Shown here one piece after another: positions 25,220 through 32,943 of a stretch of 64,000 nucleotides of DNA (position 1 is its first letter; every line of letters begins with the position of its first letter). The stretch is from Deinococcus alpinitundrae (GTDB taxonomy: Bacteria > Deinococcota > Deinococci > Deinococcales > Deinococcaceae): assembly GCF_009982895.1 (NCBI RefSeq), contig NZ_WXZL01000006.1:124001-188000 (forward strand), read 5' to 3'. The position numbers were made by a program, and so were the translations under genes. The notes under the pieces are model-generated. The model was given only the letters and a program-made list of their open reading frames with translations, was not told where the DNA came from and did not search any database.

Positions 25220-25624
25220 ATTGGCTCCTTTGAAACAGAAAAAGGACTGCTGAACAAAAAAGGGCTGCGCCCCACCTGCTGCCTGTCGGAAACCGCGGTT
25301 TCCCCACGTTCAATTGCGCGGCCCCACCCGGGGAAACCCGGAGAGCCGAAAACGAAATCGAGGCGGACGAAACCGGCACCCACCGAAAAGACATTCCTGC
25401 GGCGTGCCCCAGTTGCACCAGACCTGACGGTGCAGCCGAGGCCCGCCTTGAACCCTGCCAAACAACGAGGCCGAAACGAAAAAAGGCTTCAGACTCAGGC
25501 GTCAGTCTAGTACGGATCAGTGAGCGCCTCCGGTTGTCCGCCGCTCGGGGGCGCTGCACAGCCACCTGCCGGTCAGCGGGAATGGAGGCAGTTTGCCCCC
25601 ACTGGCCCCGCTATCATGCCCGGC
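25220..25624. promoter_or_regulatory. Intergenic leader region between rny and menG
   Basis: About 400 bases without a supported gene. Read toward rny, a -10-like TAGACT (rc of 25504-25509) would give a leader near 280 bases. That leader contains a 16-bp palindrome GGAAACCGCGGTTTCC (25288-25303) and a short GC hairpin followed by T6 (near 25250-25265). At the other end TATCAT (25612-25617) is the -10 of menG. The leader may mediate post-transcriptional control of rny; this is inference. Confidence 0.45.
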
Positions 25625-26416
25625 ATGACGCCCGACTCCCCACTTTCTTCCCAGCACTCCCGCGCCGAGATCCCCCGCGTGGGCGACAAGCAGGACAAGG
25701 CCGAGGGTGTGCAGCGGATGTTCGCTGACATCGCGCCGCGCTACGATCTGCTCAACCGGGTGCTGAGTTTCGGCATCGACAAAAGTTGGCGGCGGGCGGC
25801 GGCGGCCGAGGCGCTGCTGCTCAAACCGGCCCGGCTGCTGGACGTGGCCACCGGCACCGGCGACTTCGCCATCGAACTCAAGCGCCGGTCTCCGACGACC
25901 CGGGTTACCGCCTCGGATTTTGTGCCGCAGATGCTGGCGATCGGGCGCAAAAAGGCCCAGGCCAGGCAGCTCGACATCATGTTCGAGGAGGGCGACGCCC
26001 TCAAGCTGCCCTACCCCGACGCCAGCTTCGAGGCGCTGACCTGCGCTTTCGGATTCCGCAATTTCGCCGACTACGAGCGCGGTCTGGCCGAGTTCTGGCG
26101 GGTGCTGACGCCCGGCGGACGGCTGGTCATCCTGGAATTTCCGCCGCCTGCTGGAGGGGTGTTCGGCAGCTTGTTCCGGGTGTACTTTCGCCACATCCTG
26201 CCGCGTATCGGCGCGCTGGTGAGCGGCAACGCCGGGGCCTACACTTACCTGCCCGAGAGCGTGCTGGCTTTCCCTGATCCGGCGCGGCTGGCGCGGCTGA
26301 TGCAGGCCACTGGCTTTCGCACCCGCTACCGACTGCTCAGCGCAGGCATCGCGGCGATTCACGTGGGCACCAAGCTGGGGCGCACCCCATTGCGTAGCAC
26401 TCAGCCGGGCCGATGA
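25625..26416 (+). CDS. menG: Demethylmenaquinone methyltransferase (MenG/UbiE)
   Basis: S-adenosylmethionine-dependent C-methylation, the last step of menaquinone synthesis. The 263-residue product has the family marks: VQRMFADIAPRYDLLNRVLS, SAM motif LLDVATGTGDFAIELKRR, ALTCAFGFRNFADYERGL, LVILEFPPP, and YLPESVLAFPDPARLARLM. The last 20 residues run past the usual end and overlap the next gene. I choose ATG 25625 because TATCAT ends exactly seven bases before it; the in-frame ATG at 25616 lies inside the -10. Confidence 0.93.
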   Translation: MTPDSPLSSQHSRAEIPRVGDKQDKAEGVQRMFADIAPRYDLLNRVLSFGIDKSWRRAAAAEALLLKPARLLDVATGTGDFAIELKRRSPTTRVTASDFVPQMLAIGRKKAQARQLDIMFEEGDALKLPYPDASFEALTCAFGFRNFADYERGLAEFWRVLTPGGRLVILEFPPPAGGVFGSLFRVYFRHILPRIGALVSGNAGAYTYLPESVLAFPDPARLARLMQATGFRTRYRLLSAGIAAIHVGTKLGRTPLRSTQPGR

Positions 26417-27318
26417 ACCGCGCCGCCGTCCTTGGCCTGCTTCTGGCGCTCTCCTCGGCCCTCGCCGTGCCCGCTCACGACCTCTCGGTGGGCGGCTGGG
26501 CCTCAGTGCGGGCCACCCACCTGAGCATCCAGGTAGACGCCTACGACGCCTCTCGCCATGCCGGGCCACCGTTGCTGCAAAATATTGCCCGGCTGCTGCC
26601 CCAGGTATCGGCGGGCGTGAACGTCACGTGCCGGGTCGGCACCCAGGCCGTCACCGTGCAGACCGACCAGAGCGGCCACGCCCGCTGCGATCTGGCCGCC
26701 ACCGGAGCCGTGACAGTGAATCTGGCGAGCGGCGAGGCGCTGACGCCCGACATTCCCAGTCTGCCCGACGCCCCGGTAGTCGTTGTCAGCGACCTCGACG
26801 ATACCGTGCTGATGACCGGGGGGCCGCAAGGCCGGGCGCTGGCCACCTTTCTGAACGCCACCGTGAGCAACCGGGCCGCCTTCCCCGATATCGCGCCGCT
26901 GTACCACGACTTCGCGGTGCGGGGCCTGCCCATCGTCTACCTCTCCAACAGTCCGCTGGGTCTCAGCGAATTTCTGCGCTCGGTGCTGCCCGCGCGCGGC
27001 TTGCCCAGCGGCCCGCTGCTGCTGCGCCCGCTCGACTGGATATCGCTGAGCGCCTCCAAAAGCTTCAAGACCCAGTCGCTGAATGCCCTCGCCGCCGATC
27101 TGCCGGGCCAGTTCGTGCTCATCGGCGACACCGACCAGAAAGACCCGGAGGTGTACGCCGCTTTTGCCGGGGCGCACCCCGGCAGGGTGAAAGGCATCGC
27201 CATCCGTGACGTGTCGGGCGCGGTAAGGCGAGCCGAGGTCTTGAGGGTGTTGGCAAACCTCGGCGTGCCGGTGGTCATCAGCCCGGACGCTTCGGCCTTC
27301 GCCGCACTGGTGCGCTGA
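26413..27318 (+). CDS. APP1-type phosphatase (DUF2183), secreted
   Basis: 301 residues: a signal peptide (AVLGLLLALSSALAVPAHD), a beta-rich N-terminal domain, then the HAD-like catalytic domain of the APP1/phosphatidate phosphatase family: PVVVVSDLDDTVLMTG (DxDxT), IVYLSNSPLGLSEFL, and FVLIGDTDQKDPEVYA. Family members dephosphorylate phosphatidate or phosphorylated surface substrates; substrate here unknown. ATG at 26413 overlaps the menG stop (ATGA), so it is translationally coupled. The IS element inserted 5 bases after its stop, so the gene is intact. Confidence 0.85.
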   Translation: MNRAAVLGLLLALSSALAVPAHDLSVGGWASVRATHLSIQVDAYDASRHAGPPLLQNIARLLPQVSAGVNVTCRVGTQAVTVQTDQSGHARCDLAATGAVTVNLASGEALTPDIPSLPDAPVVVVSDLDDTVLMTGGPQGRALATFLNATVSNRAAFPDIAPLYHDFAVRGLPIVYLSNSPLGLSEFLRSVLPARGLPSGPLLLRPLDWISLSASKSFKTQSLNALAADLPGQFVLIGDTDQKDPEVYAAFAGAHPGRVKGIAIRDVSGAVRRAEVLRVLANLGVPVVISPDASAFAALVR

Positions 27319-27323
27319 GTTTA

Positions 27324-27341
27324 GAGCATTTGACATAATAG
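27324..27341 (+). repeat. IS630 left inverted repeat
   Basis: GAGCATTTGACATAATAG; the right end is GAGCATTTGTCACAATAG when read inward, so 16 of 18 bases agree. Confidence 0.92.
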
Positions 27342-27345
27342 CTTC

Positions 27346-27729
27346 ATGAATACAGCCGGAGTACGTGGGTACAGCTTGGAGCTTCGAACTCGAATCGTCG
27401 CGCTGGTGCTGGGCGGCGCTTCACCGGACGAAGCGGCAAAACATTTTTCTGTCCATGTCGATACGGTCAAAAATTATCTGGAACGGCACCGCCAGAATAC
27501 CTTGCACGTTGTCGCCAAGCCGACCGGCCGTCACCGCACGGTGACGGCCCACCATGAGCAACAGCTTCTCGCCCAACTCGAGACCCATCGGGACGCAACG
27601 CTGCAAGAGCATGCGGACTTGCTGGAAGCTGCGACCGGATTGAAGGTCAGCTACAAAACGGTTGACCGGGTCTTTCGCCGCCATAAGATCACCCATAAAA
27701 AAAACGCTGGTCGCCAGAGAACGCCGTGA
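27346..27729 (+). CDS. IS630 transposase, N-terminal DNA-binding frame
   Basis: 127 residues. Helix-turn-helix of the IS630 type (LRTRIVALVLGGASPDEAAK then HFSVHVDTVKNYLERH), a linker, and a second winged-helix-like part (AATGLKVSYKTVDRVFRRHK). The frame ends shortly after a run of eight A (27697-27704). Reading on into the catalytic frame needs a +1 (or -2) shift there. If the active element has seven A, this copy could be disabled; transcript slippage on the A run could restore it. Confidence 0.85.
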   Translation: MNTAGVRGYSLELRTRIVALVLGGASPDEAAKHFSVHVDTVKNYLERHRQNTLHVVAKPTGRHRTVTAHHEQQLLAQLETHRDATLQEHADLLEAATGLKVSYKTVDRVFRRHKITHKKNAGRQRTP

Positions 27730-28300
27730 GGAACTGCGTTCGCAGTTCCAGGGCGACCTTGCACCCTATCTCCAACACCCTGAGCGCCTGGTGTTCCTCG
27801 ACGAAAGTGGTTTCCATATCGCGATGACCCGTGGGTATGGGCGTGCCCCCAGCCATGAGCGGGCCATTGAACAGGTGCCGAGAAATCACGGTCGCAATCA
27901 AACGTTGATCTGTGCACTCAATCTGGCCGGGCCGCAGGCGGCCATGGTCATTGACGGCGCACTGGATGGGGCAACGTTCGAGTGGTATGTCAGAGACATT
28001 CTCTGTCCAACACTTCAAAGGGGACAGGTCGTTGTGTTGGACAACCTGTCCTCGCATCACCGAGCGTCCATTCGGACGCTCATCGAAGCTCAGGGCTGCG
28101 AGATGCTGTTCACCTCACCCTACAGTCCGGATCTCAACCCGATTGAGTTGATGTTTTCGAAAATCAAAGCGCTGGTGCGGGGTGGTGCCTGGCGGGTGGT
28201 GCCTGAGTTGCTCAACGCCATTGGCAGCGCGTTGGACGCTGTGAAGCGGTTGGATATTGAACACTGGTTTAAACACGCCCATCCCCAGATTCTATTGTGA
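27662..28300 (+). CDS. IS630 transposase, catalytic DDE frame
   Basis: 212 residues as an open frame from 27662; the natural entry is from the first frame at the A8 tract (27697-27704). The DDE_3 catalytic triad is visible: Asp in RLVFLDESGFHI, Asp in VVVLDNLSSHHRA, and Glu in YSPDLNPIELMFSKIK. The stop lies inside the right inverted repeat. Expressed alone it would lack the DNA-binding domain. Confidence 0.87.
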   Translation: MTGSFAAIRSPIKKTLVARERREELRSQFQGDLAPYLQHPERLVFLDESGFHIAMTRGYGRAPSHERAIEQVPRNHGRNQTLICALNLAGPQAAMVIDGALDGATFEWYVRDILCPTLQRGQVVVLDNLSSHHRASIRTLIEAQGCEMLFTSPYSPDLNPIELMFSKIKALVRGGAWRVVPELLNAIGSALDAVKRLDIEHWFKHAHPQILL

Positions 28301-28309
28301 CAAATGCTC
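28292..28309 (-). repeat. IS630 right inverted repeat
   Basis: Reverse complement matches the left end at 16 of 18 positions; it contains the transposase stop codon. Confidence 0.92.
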
Positions 28310-28325
28310 TAGAACTGTTCAGGGT

Positions 28326-28907
28326 TCACTGCGCCGCTGGCTCTACAGCTCTTTCCTCGGCGCGCAGTATCGCCTGACGCAGCAGCCGGATCTGGCCCCG
28401 GTCACTCAGTTCCTCTTCCATGACGTGAAACCAGATCCAGTGGTGGTTCATGTCGGTGAAGCCCGGCAGCGTCAGGCGCTCACCGAGCCAGGTGTCGTCT
28501 CGCCGTGCCAGCTCGCTCAGGGTCACTTGGCGCACCCCGGCCAGCTCAGCCAGCAGTTCCTCCAGCTCGAAGCCCCGCACTGCCAGGCCGTGCTCGCCGT
28601 AAGTCATGGCCCCCAGGGAGCGGTCATACTCCGGTACGTCGCCCGCGAAGGGGTCAAGCCCCTGAAAGCTGATGAACTGGTAGGCCCGCTCGGCGGCGGC
28701 CAGGTGGCCCAGCAGCATGGCGATGGAGTGTGGGAAGTCGTCGTAGGTGGTGTCCAACTCGGCCCGGTCCAGGCCCGCCACCGCTTGCAGGGTGGTCAGG
28801 CGGGCGTAGCTCAGCATCTCGACGAGCACGCCGATCGTGGGCGAGTAGGCCGGCTCAGGGTCAATCCGCAGTGCCCGTGCCCAGGCTTCGGGGGTGGGTG
28901 ACGTCAT
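28326..28907 (-). CDS. DinB-family protein, paralogue 2
   Basis: 193 residues with the DinB/YfiT four-helix fold of the DUF664/DinB_2 branch: YSPTIGVLVEMLSYARLTTLQ, SIAMLLGHLAAAERAYQFIS, and FHVMEEELSDRGQIRLLRQ. The three metal His of classical DinB are partly kept (H in LLGHLAAAE, H in MNHHWIWFHVMEEE). DinB-fold enzymes include thiol-dependent S-transferases; D. radiodurans-type genomes carry many copies. Its start overlaps the stop of the upstream paralogue (ATGA), so the pair is co-translated. Confidence 0.87.
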   Translation of the reverse strand: MTSPTPEAWARALRIDPEPAYSPTIGVLVEMLSYARLTTLQAVAGLDRAELDTTYDDFPHSIAMLLGHLAAAERAYQFISFQGLDPFAGDVPEYDRSLGAMTYGEHGLAVRGFELEELLAELAGVRQVTLSELARRDDTWLGERLTLPGFTDMNHHWIWFHVMEEELSDRGQIRLLRQAILRAEERAVEPAAQ

Positions 28908-29437
28908 GATTTCAGCGCCTTGCGAAGCAGCCGGATCTGTCCCCGGTGGCTGACCTCGTCTTCCATGACGTGAAACCAGGCCCAGTGCTGGTTGGCATCA
29001 CCAAAAAGAGGGGAGGCCAGCCAAGCATCGTCACGCTCGGCCAAGTTGCTCAGCGTCACGGCACGGACGGCAGCCAGATTGCTCAGCAACTCGTCCAGGG
29101 TGCGGCCCCGGACCCTCTCGCCCTCGGCTCCGAAGGTCATGGCCCCGAGGTAAGGCGCGTATTCGGGCAGCAGCGGTTCCACCGGGTCAACGCCCTCAAA
29201 ACTCAGATATTGGTAAATCCTGTCGGTGGCGGCGATGTGGGCCAGCAGCATCCCGATGGAGTTGGTGAAGTTGGCGGGCACAGCGTCCAGCTCGGCCACG
29301 CTCAGGCCCTCGGCGGCCTGCAAGGTGGTGTGGCGGGCATACGCCATCATCTGCACCAGCGCCCCGATCTGCGGCGTGTAAGGCGGCTGCGGTTCGATGC
29401 GGTAGAGGCACTGAACTTCGTCTTGACTGGGACACAT
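28904..29437 (-). CDS. DinB-family protein, paralogue 1
   Basis: 177 residues, clearly a duplicate of the next gene (YTPQIGALVQMMAYARHTTL, SIGMLLAHIAATDRIYQYLS, FHVMEDEVSHRGQIRLLRK). Conserved His residues in LLAHIAA, NQHWAWFHVM and EVSHRG could bind metal. First gene of the two-gene operon; ATG at 29437 follows TACACT by six bases (leaderless). Enzymatic role unknown; thiol S-transferase activity is known for some family members. Confidence 0.88.
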   Translation of the reverse strand: MCPSQDEVQCLYRIEPQPPYTPQIGALVQMMAYARHTTLQAAEGLSVAELDAVPANFTNSIGMLLAHIAATDRIYQYLSFEGVDPVEPLLPEYAPYLGAMTFGAEGERVRGRTLDELLSNLAAVRAVTLSNLAERDDAWLASPLFGDANQHWAWFHVMEDEVSHRGQIRLLRKALKS

Positions 29438-29468
29438 GGCGGCAGTGTAGTGCGGGTGCGCGGCTCGG

Positions 29469-30149
29469 CTACTTGCGGCAGTCCAGCCGCACCCGGAAGC
29501 TGGGCGTGGGGGTGGTGTATGTCACGCCGGAACTCGTCGCCGCCGCGATGCTGGGATCGATCTCGACCAGCAGCTTGGACGGCTGGGCCAGGCTGGGCAG
29601 GGCGTCGTCGGCGTAGAAGGGAATGTTGAAGGTCATTCCGGCGGCCTGCGGCAGCTTGCGGTACTTGAGTTGCTGGAGGTTGTCCGAGGTCAGCGTCGTG
29701 CCGTCGGCCAAGACCAGCGTGAATTCCTTGAGGCCGCTGTTGAGGGCATCGACGCTGCGCGTGCTGCCGTTTTTCCATTCCAGGTTGAGGATGTAGCCGG
29801 GGTGGGTACCGTACTCGAAGCCGGGCTTGAACGAGTTGACGGTCATGCGCCACACGCCGTTGAAGAGGGTCTCGCCCAGGCAGCCTTCCAGCGAGGGCTT
29901 CTGGTTGGCCCCGCCGGGCGCAGTGGCGGTGGTTGAAGTCGCCGCGCCGCCCAGCGTGAGCGTGGTGCCCTTGAGGCTACTCTGCACGCCCAGCAGCTTG
30001 AGGGCCGAGAGCGGCACATAGGTCTGCCCGTTCACCACGATGGCTGGGGTGGGAGCGACCTGACCGCTCACGATGATGCTGTAGGTCGTGTTGGCCGCCT
30101 GAGCGCCGCAGAGAAGGAGGGCGAGGGCCAGCGGAGCAAATCGGTTCAT
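29469..30149 (-). CDS. Secreted protein with copper-amine-oxidase-like stalk domain
   Basis: 226 residues: signal peptide (NRFAPLALALLLCGAQAA), then a stalk domain of the copper amine oxidase N-terminal type (VAPTPAIVVNGQTYVPLSAL, KLLGVQSSLKGTTLTLGG), a Thr/Pro linker, and a C-terminal domain of about 130 residues (LEGCLGETLFNGVWRMTVNS ... TRSVDALNSGLKEFTLVLAD ... RVRLDCRK) with two Cys. The stalk module is a wall-binding or spacer element in other secreted proteins. GGAGG precedes ATG 30149. It follows the GH18 gene by 27 bases and is probably in its operon. Confidence 0.78.
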   Translation of the reverse strand: MNRFAPLALALLLCGAQAANTTYSIIVSGQVAPTPAIVVNGQTYVPLSALKLLGVQSSLKGTTLTLGGAATSTTATAPGGANQKPSLEGCLGETLFNGVWRMTVNSFKPGFEYGTHPGYILNLEWKNGSTRSVDALNSGLKEFTLVLADGTTLTSDNLQQLKYRKLPQAAGMTFNIPFYADDALPSLAQPSKLLVEIDPSIAAATSSGVTYTTPTPSFRVRLDCRK

Positions 30150-30176
30150 GAAAAACCTCCTGCAAAGCACAGAACT

Positions 30177-31361
30177 TCAGGGACGGAAGGCGGATTTCAC
30201 GGCGTCAAGCAGCGGGTCGCGCTGACCGGCGGGTTTGCTGGAGAAGTGGGCCTGGCCCAGTGTCCAGACGATGGTGCCGCCCAGGCCCTTCTCACGGGCG
30301 TAGCGGCCCTTCTCGGCAATCGATTGGGCGTCTTCGTAACTGACGAAGCTGCATTTGTCCATGCCCAGCGGCGTGGCTGAACTCAGGTACGGGACTTTGG
30401 CGCTGTCGTCCCACTTTCTGGCAGCGGGGGTGAAGTACCCGGCCATGATGTTGCTGTAGCTCATCTGGCCGTCGTCGGCGGCGATCTTCATGCCCGGCGC
30501 GGTCTGCCTGGGTCCGCTCACTCCCTGGTAGCAGAGGCCGTAAAAGCCGATGCCTAGGCCCAGCTTGCTGGCCGGAACGCCTGCTGCCAGGTAGGCCTTG
30601 ACGCTGCTGTCCACGCTGCTTGGAGTACTCTCGCTCTCGCCCATCAGGGCCGAGGAGTGCCACGACTTCCAGCCCTCGTAGATGCCTGCCATGCCGTAAC
30701 TCATGATGTTGAGCCGGTCGACCGTCTGGGCCAGGTCGGCGAAACTGGGCCGGGCTTCCCCCCTGGGAAAGTTTGAATTGACGAAATTGATCGGCACGCT
30801 CAGCAGCAGGTTTGGCTGGGCGGCTTTGAGGGCCACCGCCAGCGCCTTTAGCGGAGCCTGATCGGCGCTCTCGATCGGTTCCCAGTCAAGGTCTACACCA
30901 TCGAAACCGTAGCCCTGCACGACCTTCAGGATGTTCTGCACGAACGCCTGGCGCTTGCTGGCCGAGGCCGCGCTCACGAACCCGGCGTGCTCGCCTGCGC
31001 CGCCCAGCATCAGGATGGCCTTGACGTTGTGGGCGTGCGCTTGCTGGACCATCGTTTTGGCCCAGGCCGGGCCGCTCACCGCGTCGATGTCGAAGGTCGT
31101 ATTGAGGCTGCCGTCGGCGTTGGGGGTGGCGCGGCCCACGGCGAGGTGGGTCAGTGAGGCCCAGTTCAGTTCGCTGGGCGGCAACAGGTCGCGCTCGTAG
31201 CCCACCGCGTAGCCCATCACCCAGGCGCCCGAACCGGTGTTGGTGGTGTCCGGCGGGGTTGTGGAAGAAGGTGTGGAGGGCGAGCCGGACGACCCGGCGC
31301 AGGCTCCCAGCGCGAGAATGAGCGAGAGGGCCACAATGGACAATGGGGCGGGGCGCGGCAT
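30177..31361 (-). CDS. Glycoside hydrolase family 18 lipoprotein (chitinase/glucosaminidase-like)
   Basis: 394 residues: lipoprotein signal (PLSIVALSLILALGACAGSS, lipobox LGAC), a Ser/Thr/Pro linker, then a GH18 TIM barrel (WVMGYAVGYERDLLPPSELN; AILMLGGAGEHAGFVSA). The catalytic motif DxxDxDxE is intact in GFDGVDLDWEPIE, and the later barrel strands LNIMSYGMAG and GTIVWTLGQA are present. It should cleave beta-1,4 bonds between GlcNAc units by substrate-assisted catalysis, either chitin or peptidoglycan-type glycans. ATG 31361 has a GGAGA ribosome site. Confidence 0.9.
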   Translation of the reverse strand: MPRPAPLSIVALSLILALGACAGSSGSPSTPSSTTPPDTTNTGSGAWVMGYAVGYERDLLPPSELNWASLTHLAVGRATPNADGSLNTTFDIDAVSGPAWAKTMVQQAHAHNVKAILMLGGAGEHAGFVSAASASKRQAFVQNILKVVQGYGFDGVDLDWEPIESADQAPLKALAVALKAAQPNLLLSVPINFVNSNFPRGEARPSFADLAQTVDRLNIMSYGMAGIYEGWKSWHSSALMGESESTPSSVDSSVKAYLAAGVPASKLGLGIGFYGLCYQGVSGPRQTAPGMKIAADDGQMSYSNIMAGYFTPAARKWDDSAKVPYLSSATPLGMDKCSFVSYEDAQSIAEKGRYAREKGLGGTIVWTLGQAHFSSKPAGQRDPLLDAVKSAFRP

Positions 31362-31408
31362 GGGTTCTCCTGTCACTCTGAAGGTGGGCTGCGGCGGGCT
31401 TCGGGTTC

Positions 31409-31436
31409 AGTTTATGTCGGATTTGAGGCGGAGCAA
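31409..31436 (-). promoter_or_regulatory. Promoter of the GH18 gene
   Basis: On the minus strand TTGCTC (rc 31431-31436) and TAAACT (rc 31409-31414) with a 16-bp spacer; expected leader about 40 bases. No GGGAC box precedes it, unlike the two upstream secreted-protein genes. Confidence 0.55.
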
Positions 31437-31465
31437 GTCTGAGTCTCAAGCTTGCCCCCTTCCGC

Positions 31466-32116
31466 TCAGTGGGCAACGCGGTTGGCCGCCTGGGCGTTGT
31501 CGTTGCGGGCCTGCTGGCGCACCGCCGGAACCACGCAGACCGCGTCACTTTTGAAGGCTTCGCGCCAGACGTAGCCGCTCAGGCAGGAGTTGGAGCCGGA
31601 GGAGCCGTTGGGGTTGCGGCGGGACGCGGCTTTCGAGTTGTCGTAGGCAACCTGCTGGCGCACCTGGGGCGTCACGCAGACATGGTCGCTGGGAATCGCC
31701 TCGCGCCAGACATAGCCGCTGATGCAGGTGTCGGGGCCGGAAGCCAGCTGAACCGGGGCCAGGCGGTTGGCGGCTTGGGCGTTGTCGTCTCTGGCCTGCT
31801 GGCGCACCGCCGGAACCACGCAGACCGCGTCGCCGTCAAACGCCTCGCGCCACACAAAGCCCCCGACACAGGAATTGGAGCCGGAGGGGCCGTTGGGATC
31901 GCGGCGAGACCCGGCCTGCGAGTTGTCGTAGGCGACCTGCTGGCGCACCTGGGGCGTCACGCAGACATGGTCGCTGGGAATCGCCTCGCGCCAGACATAG
32001 CTGGACGCACAGGTGTCGGGGCCGGAGGTGCCAGCGGCCTGAGCAGGGCTGCCGAGCATGGCGAGGGTGAGGAGGGCGGGCGCGGCGGTCACGAGGGTTT
32101 TCAGGATGCTGTTCAT
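31466..32116 (-). CDS. Secreted four-repeat protein with Cys-VWREA-VCV motifs
   Basis: 216 residues: signal peptide (about 1-27, ending SPAQAA) and four repeats of about 45 residues with the consensus C-x2-G-[YF]-VWREA-x4-D-x-VCV-x-P-x-VRQQ followed by DNxxA. Repeats 1 and 3 (AIPSDHVCVTPQVRQQVAYDNS) and repeats 2 and 4 (AF-x2-DAVCVVPAVRQQAR) are nearly identical, so the gene arose by duplicating a two-repeat unit. Each repeat has two Cys, likely one disulfide. Similar repeats occur in secreted proteins of actinobacteria and chloroflexi, without known function. A ribosome site (AAGGAG) precedes the ATG; the promoter carries the GGGAC element. Confidence 0.82.
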   Translation of the reverse strand: MNSILKTLVTAAPALLTLAMLGSPAQAAGTSGPDTCASSYVWREAIPSDHVCVTPQVRQQVAYDNSQAGSRRDPNGPSGSNSCVGGFVWREAFDGDAVCVVPAVRQQARDDNAQAANRLAPVQLASGPDTCISGYVWREAIPSDHVCVTPQVRQQVAYDNSKAASRRNPNGSSGSNSCLSGYVWREAFKSDAVCVVPAVRQQARNDNAQAANRVAH

Positions 32117-32195
32117 GTTTGTTCTCCTTGGCTGTGTTTCGAGAAGTGGGTTTCGGGAGTGGGCGGGATGCTGGGCCTCTTCTTAATGCTCCTCA

Positions 32196-32255
32196 AGCCT
32201 AAGAGGGGGCTTGTCCCGTTGTCTTGAGGCCAAACTTGTCCCGGCTTCTGGGACA
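32196..32255 (-). promoter_or_regulatory. GGGAC-box promoter of the four-repeat protein gene
   Basis: On the minus strand the 43-bp element (32213-32255) starts with the inverted repeat TGTCCC-N7-GGGACA (32237-32255), continues with the conserved GGCCTCAAGACAACGGGAC, then 11 bases, then the -10 TAGGCT (rc 32196-32201). The same element with identical 11-base spacing lies at 32944-33003. It overlaps the -35 region, as expected for an activator site. Confidence 0.7.
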
Positions 32256-32295
32256 GGGTGCCGGTGTTCGGCGGCCCCGTCCCAGGGCCAGCACC

Positions 32296-32799
32296 TCAGT
32301 TGATCGGCACGAATTCGGGAATCAGTTTCCAGAGTTCGCAGGCTCCGCCGGCGTAGGTGGAGCCGGGATTGAGCGCCATGGGGGACGCGCAGTGATCGGC
32401 GTCGAGGTATTGCCCGTTGATCTTGAGTTGCAGCCGGTTCCAGCCGCCACCCGCCGGAACGAAGCGCCAGAGTTCGCAGGCTCCGCCGGCGTAGGTCGAG
32501 CCGGGGTTGAGCGTCACCGGGCTGGCGCAGTGGTTGGCGTCGAGGAACTGACCGTCGTACTTGAGCTGAATGCGGTAGTAGCCGTCGCCGTTGGGAATGA
32601 ACTTCCAGAGCTGGCACGCGCCGTCCGCAAAAGTGGAGCCGGGGTTGAGGCCGAGGTTGGCGGTGCAGTGATCGGCGTCGAGGTACTGGCCGTTGTACTT
32701 GAGCTGGAGCCGGTAATACTGCGCCGAGGCCGACGAGGCGGCGCTCAGGGAAAGGGCGGTCAGGAAGCTGGCGGCGCTGAGCAGCAAGATTTTTTTCAT
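32296..32799 (-). CDS. Secreted ricin-type beta-trefoil lectin
   Basis: 167 residues: signal peptide (about 1-26, ending SSASAQ) and three almost identical repeats of about 45 residues, each with YLDA[DN]HC, NPGST and the closing C-[EQ]-LW motif related to the ricin QxW. Three repeats make one beta-trefoil, a carbohydrate-binding fold. There is no catalytic domain, so it is a stand-alone secreted lectin. Each repeat carries two Cys for a probable disulfide. The ATG at 32799 has an AAGGAG ribosome site; the leader from the predicted -10 is about 140 bases. Its promoter shares the GGGAC box with the four-repeat protein gene. Confidence 0.87.
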   Translation of the reverse strand: MKKILLLSAASFLTALSLSAASSASAQYYRLQLKYNGQYLDADHCTANLGLNPGSTFADGACQLWKFIPNGDGYYRIQLKYDGQFLDANHCASPVTLNPGSTYAGGACELWRFVPAGGGWNRLQLKINGQYLDADHCASPMALNPGSTYAGGACELWKLIPEFVPIN

Positions 32800-32943
32800 G
32801 GCGGGACTCCTTGAAGTGGTCAGGGAAGGCGGAGGGAAGGCGGGGAGAGGACAACGTCGTCTGGATTTTGCTTTTGGTTGGGCGAATGGTTGGCCTCCTT
32901 TGCCGGGGAAAGGGTGGTGCGGCGCGGTGGTTGAACTGACCAG

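Larger units (their letters stand above)
27324..28309 (+). mobile_element. IS630-family insertion sequence, 986 bp
   Basis: Terminal inverted repeats of 18 bp (27324-27341 and 28292-28309) differ at two positions and are flanked on both sides by TA (27322-27323 and 28310-28311). This is the target duplication expected for IS630/Tc1-type transposition. The element carries two overlapping frames for a DDE transposase. It sits between the APP1 gene and the DinB genes and does not break either. Confidence 0.93.

Noticed and set aside
25288..25303. Palindrome GGAAACCGCGGTTTCC as a DdrO damage-response motif
   Set aside because: Its halves do not resemble TTATG/TTACG and it is not placed over a promoter; kept only as part of the rny leader.
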